64,000 nucleotides of DNA, taken from NCBI GenBank assembly GCA_023078555.1, contig CM041201.1, positions 8,625,172 to 8,689,171 of the forward strand, given 5' to 3'. Shown here one piece after another: positions 61,999 through 64,000 of the stretch. A program made the translations under genes and the position numbers. The DNA comes from Ulva prolifera (lineage: Eukaryota; Chlorophyta; Ulvophyceae; Ulvales; Ulvaceae). The notes beneath the pieces were generated by a model, which was not told the origin of the DNA, did no database searches, and worked only from the letters and a program-made list of their open reading frames with translations. The first letter of the stretch is position 1. Each line of letters starts with the position of its first letter.

Positions 61999-63378
61999 AT
62001 GATCTTCAAGACCTTACAAATAGTTTGGCATGACCAGCTGCCCATTTTATCATGCGACTTCCATGGCAGTGGCCACTTTGTCACTGCGGGAGCAGACCAC
62101 GAAATCAAGGTGCTGCGTGTTTGCTTGAATGATCGCGCCAGAAACCAGCCAAAAACACATATATCATGCACCTTTGGCTTCAGGTCTGGCAAATTGTGCA
62201 CAAGGGAGACAAGAATTTAAACGTGGCCTTTCAGGGCAGCGTCAGCAATCACTCCAGAGCAGTCAATTGTGTCCGTTTTCATGGTACAATTCCACTTGGG
62301 TGTTGCATCCGCTCTGTTGGAGCTCGTGGTAGACAGCGGTGTTTCCATAGCCGGATTTGTTGATGCCAATGGGTTTGCAGGTGAGAAGCTGGTATCCGCA
62401 GGAGATGGGGGCGAGGTCATGCTATGGGCGCCTCCACCCGACAACGATCCATGTCTGATTCACACATGGAAGGTGAATCAGCTTCTGAGGTTCGTTATGA
62501 TCTACGCTTCACCTTCAGGACCAGAGAATGTAGCCAGATCATGTAGTAAAAGTGCTGCAGGGGACATGCAGATGATGTCATCGACGTGGAGTGGTCCACA
62601 GATGGTACAGGAATCGTTTCCACCTCCATCGATAATAGCGTCATCCTCTGGGACACGCAAAAGGGCAAGTCCAAGGTATGCGGCACAGCTCCGCGATACA
62701 ATCTCAGCCCACAGTCTGCACGATCCGTGCATCAACCTGTGCTACTTCTCACGTCCGTGCCCCAAAACCACGCTGCCATGCCCTATAGATCACTAGTCCT
62801 CGACACACGTTCACACCGTCGATCTATGGATGCAGCGGTCTCTCACCGGGCATCGCCACTACGTGCAAGGCGTGACATGGGACCCCCTAGGGGAGCACAT
62901 TCTCACCCAGAGCACGGATCGCACAATGCGAGTGCACCGTGCCCGCGCCGCCAAGAAGCGCGCCCGGCCGCCTGCCAACGATGTCCTGGCAGCGGCAGAC
63001 TTTGTCCAAGCCGCAAGCGTCTCCAAGCGGCCACTGCTCAGCACCGAACCATCCGCGTCCAGCCGCGGCGCCACCTCACCATCAGGCAAGCAGCCTGCCG
63101 ACATGCCGGCCGCCGAGCCACCAGCGGTGACAGCAGGGGCTCAGTGTCCACAGGGCGATGCCAAGCAACAACAGCCGGCAGCCGCATCGCCGCCGGAGCG
63201 GCCAGCATCACAGAGGCAACCTGCATCCCGCACAACCTACATCTTTCAAGATGAGTGTCTCAACACCTTCTTCCGGCGCCTGAGCTTCTCTCCGGAGGGC
63301 TCGTTTGTGGTGGCGCCGGCCGCTACTCTCGGCCCTCTGGCTCCGGTACCACAGTGCGCTCCGCATGTTCTCCAATGA
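61999..63378 (+). CDS. FAS2: chromatin assembly factor 1 p60 / FAS2 WD40 protein (3' end uncertain)
   Basis: Exons 61999-62109, 62184-62283, 62381-62489, 62561-62675 and 62836 to about 63320-63378 close in phase. The middle CAF-1 subunit helps deposit H3-H4 on newly replicated DNA. The start MIFKTLQIVWHDQLPILSCD parallels plant FAS2 (WHDTKPVLTVDF). WD40 units follow: VTAGADHEIKVW, HSRAVNCVRFH, EKLVSAGDGGEVMLW, HADDVIDVEWSTDGT with SIDNSVILWDTQKG, and GHRHYVQGVTWDPLGE. A ~100-residue Pro/Ala/Ser-rich insert comes next, then CLNTFFRRLSFSPEGSFVV, matching FAS2 SFFRRLSWSPDGSF. Beyond ~63320 the frame soon closes, while related sequence (RMFSNECSF...) seems to continue in another frame. An intron, a frameshift or a truncated protein could explain it. 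The usual later WD units are not seen. Confidence 0.88.
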
Positions 63379-63704
63379 ATGCTCATTCACGCCCTGTGCG
63401 ACCTTTCATGAGCGTGCAGGCGAGCCAAACGCTTTGCTCAGGCAGGTCCAGCAGCGACAGTGTATTGCCTCATTTCTGCCAGAAACACGTTATGCCAATC
63501 TGCAGAACACATATCAGCGCCTACAACAGTCCAGCTGCAGAGCTTGGCCAATGCAGTGATGTCACCGCGGCATGATGCTTCCGCGACATCTGCACGATTT
63601 TGTTTTGAGGCTCATGTGTGCCACCAAGCCTCCTACATCCAGCTGCCTGTGACCGCTCTCCACTTGCATGCCTTCAGCGTCTTGTACCTTGGCTCGCGAT
63701 CGCA
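63379..63704. other. end of CAF-1 gene or convergent intergenic region
   Basis: 326 nt that may hold further CAF-1 p60 exons or its 3' untranslated region, facing a convergent gene. No clear exon could be fixed. Confidence 0.35.
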
Positions 63705-64000
63705 TCAGCAGCGCTCCACCAGGTGGCAGGCCTCCCTGTATGTCTCGGCGTCAGGGCACCACTGCGGCTGCTGCAGGTGTGCCTCGGCAGTCGCTCTCTT
63801 CTCTCGAGCGAACCTCACGCGGCCACTGGCCCTCCTGCCGACGATGACGTCCGCATCAACCTGCGTGCGCTTCTGCCCGGTGTTCTTCGAGAGCACGCGC
63901 GCACACAGCCCTGCCAACTCAAACCAGGAGACGTGCACCCAGGTGGCCGGGAAGGCCCCGGACAAAGCAGCAGGCGGGGCCGAGGCAGCCGGCACATGCA
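63705..64000 (-). CDS. C-terminal exon of an unidentified gene (runs off window)
   Basis: An open frame with strong GC-ending codon bias runs from the window edge to a stop at 63705-63707, at least 97 codons. It contains WVHVSWFELAGLCARVLSKN, DADVIVGRRASGRVRFAREK and a Cys-ended tail (CHLVERC). The codon pattern resembles that of BRR2 and the radical SAM gene, so it is probably real. I do not recognise the family. The true exon start, whether an acceptor in this window or beyond it, is unknown. Confidence 0.5.
   Translation of the reverse strand, partial: HVPAASAPPAALSGAFPATWVHVSWFELAGLCARVLSKNTGQKRTQVDADVIVGRRASGRVRFAREKRATAEAHLQQPQWCPDAETYREACHLVERC

Noticed and set aside
1-64000. Bacterial contamination or horizontally acquired cluster, suggested by the radical SAM gene
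   Set aside because: That gene has seven exons with the same splice-site style as its neighbours and lies between clear nuclear genes.
1-64000. Repeated GCATGC/TGCATGCA words as a possible repeat family or CRISPR-like array
   Set aside because: They are scattered, short and palindromic, without regular spacing; many coincide with TGCAG acceptors. No CRISPR is expected or seen.

Overview
This window is nuclear DNA from a photosynthetic eukaryote, most likely a green alga. I could place about 18 protein-coding genes, nearly all split by short introns. Three observations point to a primary-plastid alga. There is a nuclear gene for an OHP1-type one-helix light-harvesting-like protein with an N-terminal transit peptide. 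There is a PP2C / cyclic-nucleotide-binding / kinase-like fusion of the kind known from plants. There is an adenylate kinase closest in motifs to the chloroplast isoform. Several genes also carry TGTAA, the usual green-algal poly(A) signal, soon after the stop. The species cannot be named from sequence alone.

Layout from left to right: 1-2.2 kb, no convincing gene. 2.2-7.2 kb (+), PP2C/CNB/pseudokinase. 7.9-12.8 kb (-), bacterial-type radical SAM protein with DUF2344. 13.4-15.2 kb (+), complex I 51-kDa subunit (NDUFV1). 15.9-16.9 kb (+), a tiny acidic prothymosin-like protein. 17.5-18.0 kb (+), a small coiled-coil protein. 19.9-21.6 kb (+), decayed non-LTR retrotransposon. 22.5-25.1 kb (+), SAAL1-like armadillo-type protein. 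26.6-28.7 kb (+), VPS38/ATG14/UVRAG-family autophagy subunit. 28.7-29.2 kb (-), unknown small protein. 29.3-32.4 kb (+), EF-hand protein. 33.4-35.3 kb (+), OPR/FASTK-like organelle RNA-binding repeat protein. 35.5-36.3 kb (-), OHP1. 38.0-44.0 kb (-), kinesin with an IQ motif. 44.3-55.9 kb (-), the complete 18-exon U5 snRNP helicase BRR2. 56.3-57.1 kb (+), ribosomal protein eL6. 57.6-58.9 kb (-), adenylate kinase. 60.3-61.2 kb (-), VPS55. 62.0-63.4 kb (+), CAF-1 p60/FAS2 WD40 protein. 63.7-64.0 kb (-), the last exon of an unidentified gene.

The genes are mostly unrelated housekeeping functions (splicing, translation, respiration, chromatin assembly, vesicle sorting, plastid maintenance), and there is no sign of a metabolic cluster. 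Four close head-to-head pairs probably share promoters: radical SAM/NDUFV1, the small unknown/EF-hand pair, BRR2/eL6 and VPS55/CAF-1. The most unusual signals lie in the introns: 5' splice sites are mostly GTGCG rather than GTAAG, more than a third of introns are bounded on both sides by AG|GT, and three introns carry a run of 20 or more C on the sense strand starting 7-10 nt inside the 5' splice site. Exon boundaries were worked out by hand from reading frame, GT/AG rules and family similarity; where phases close over many exons I regard them as reliable.
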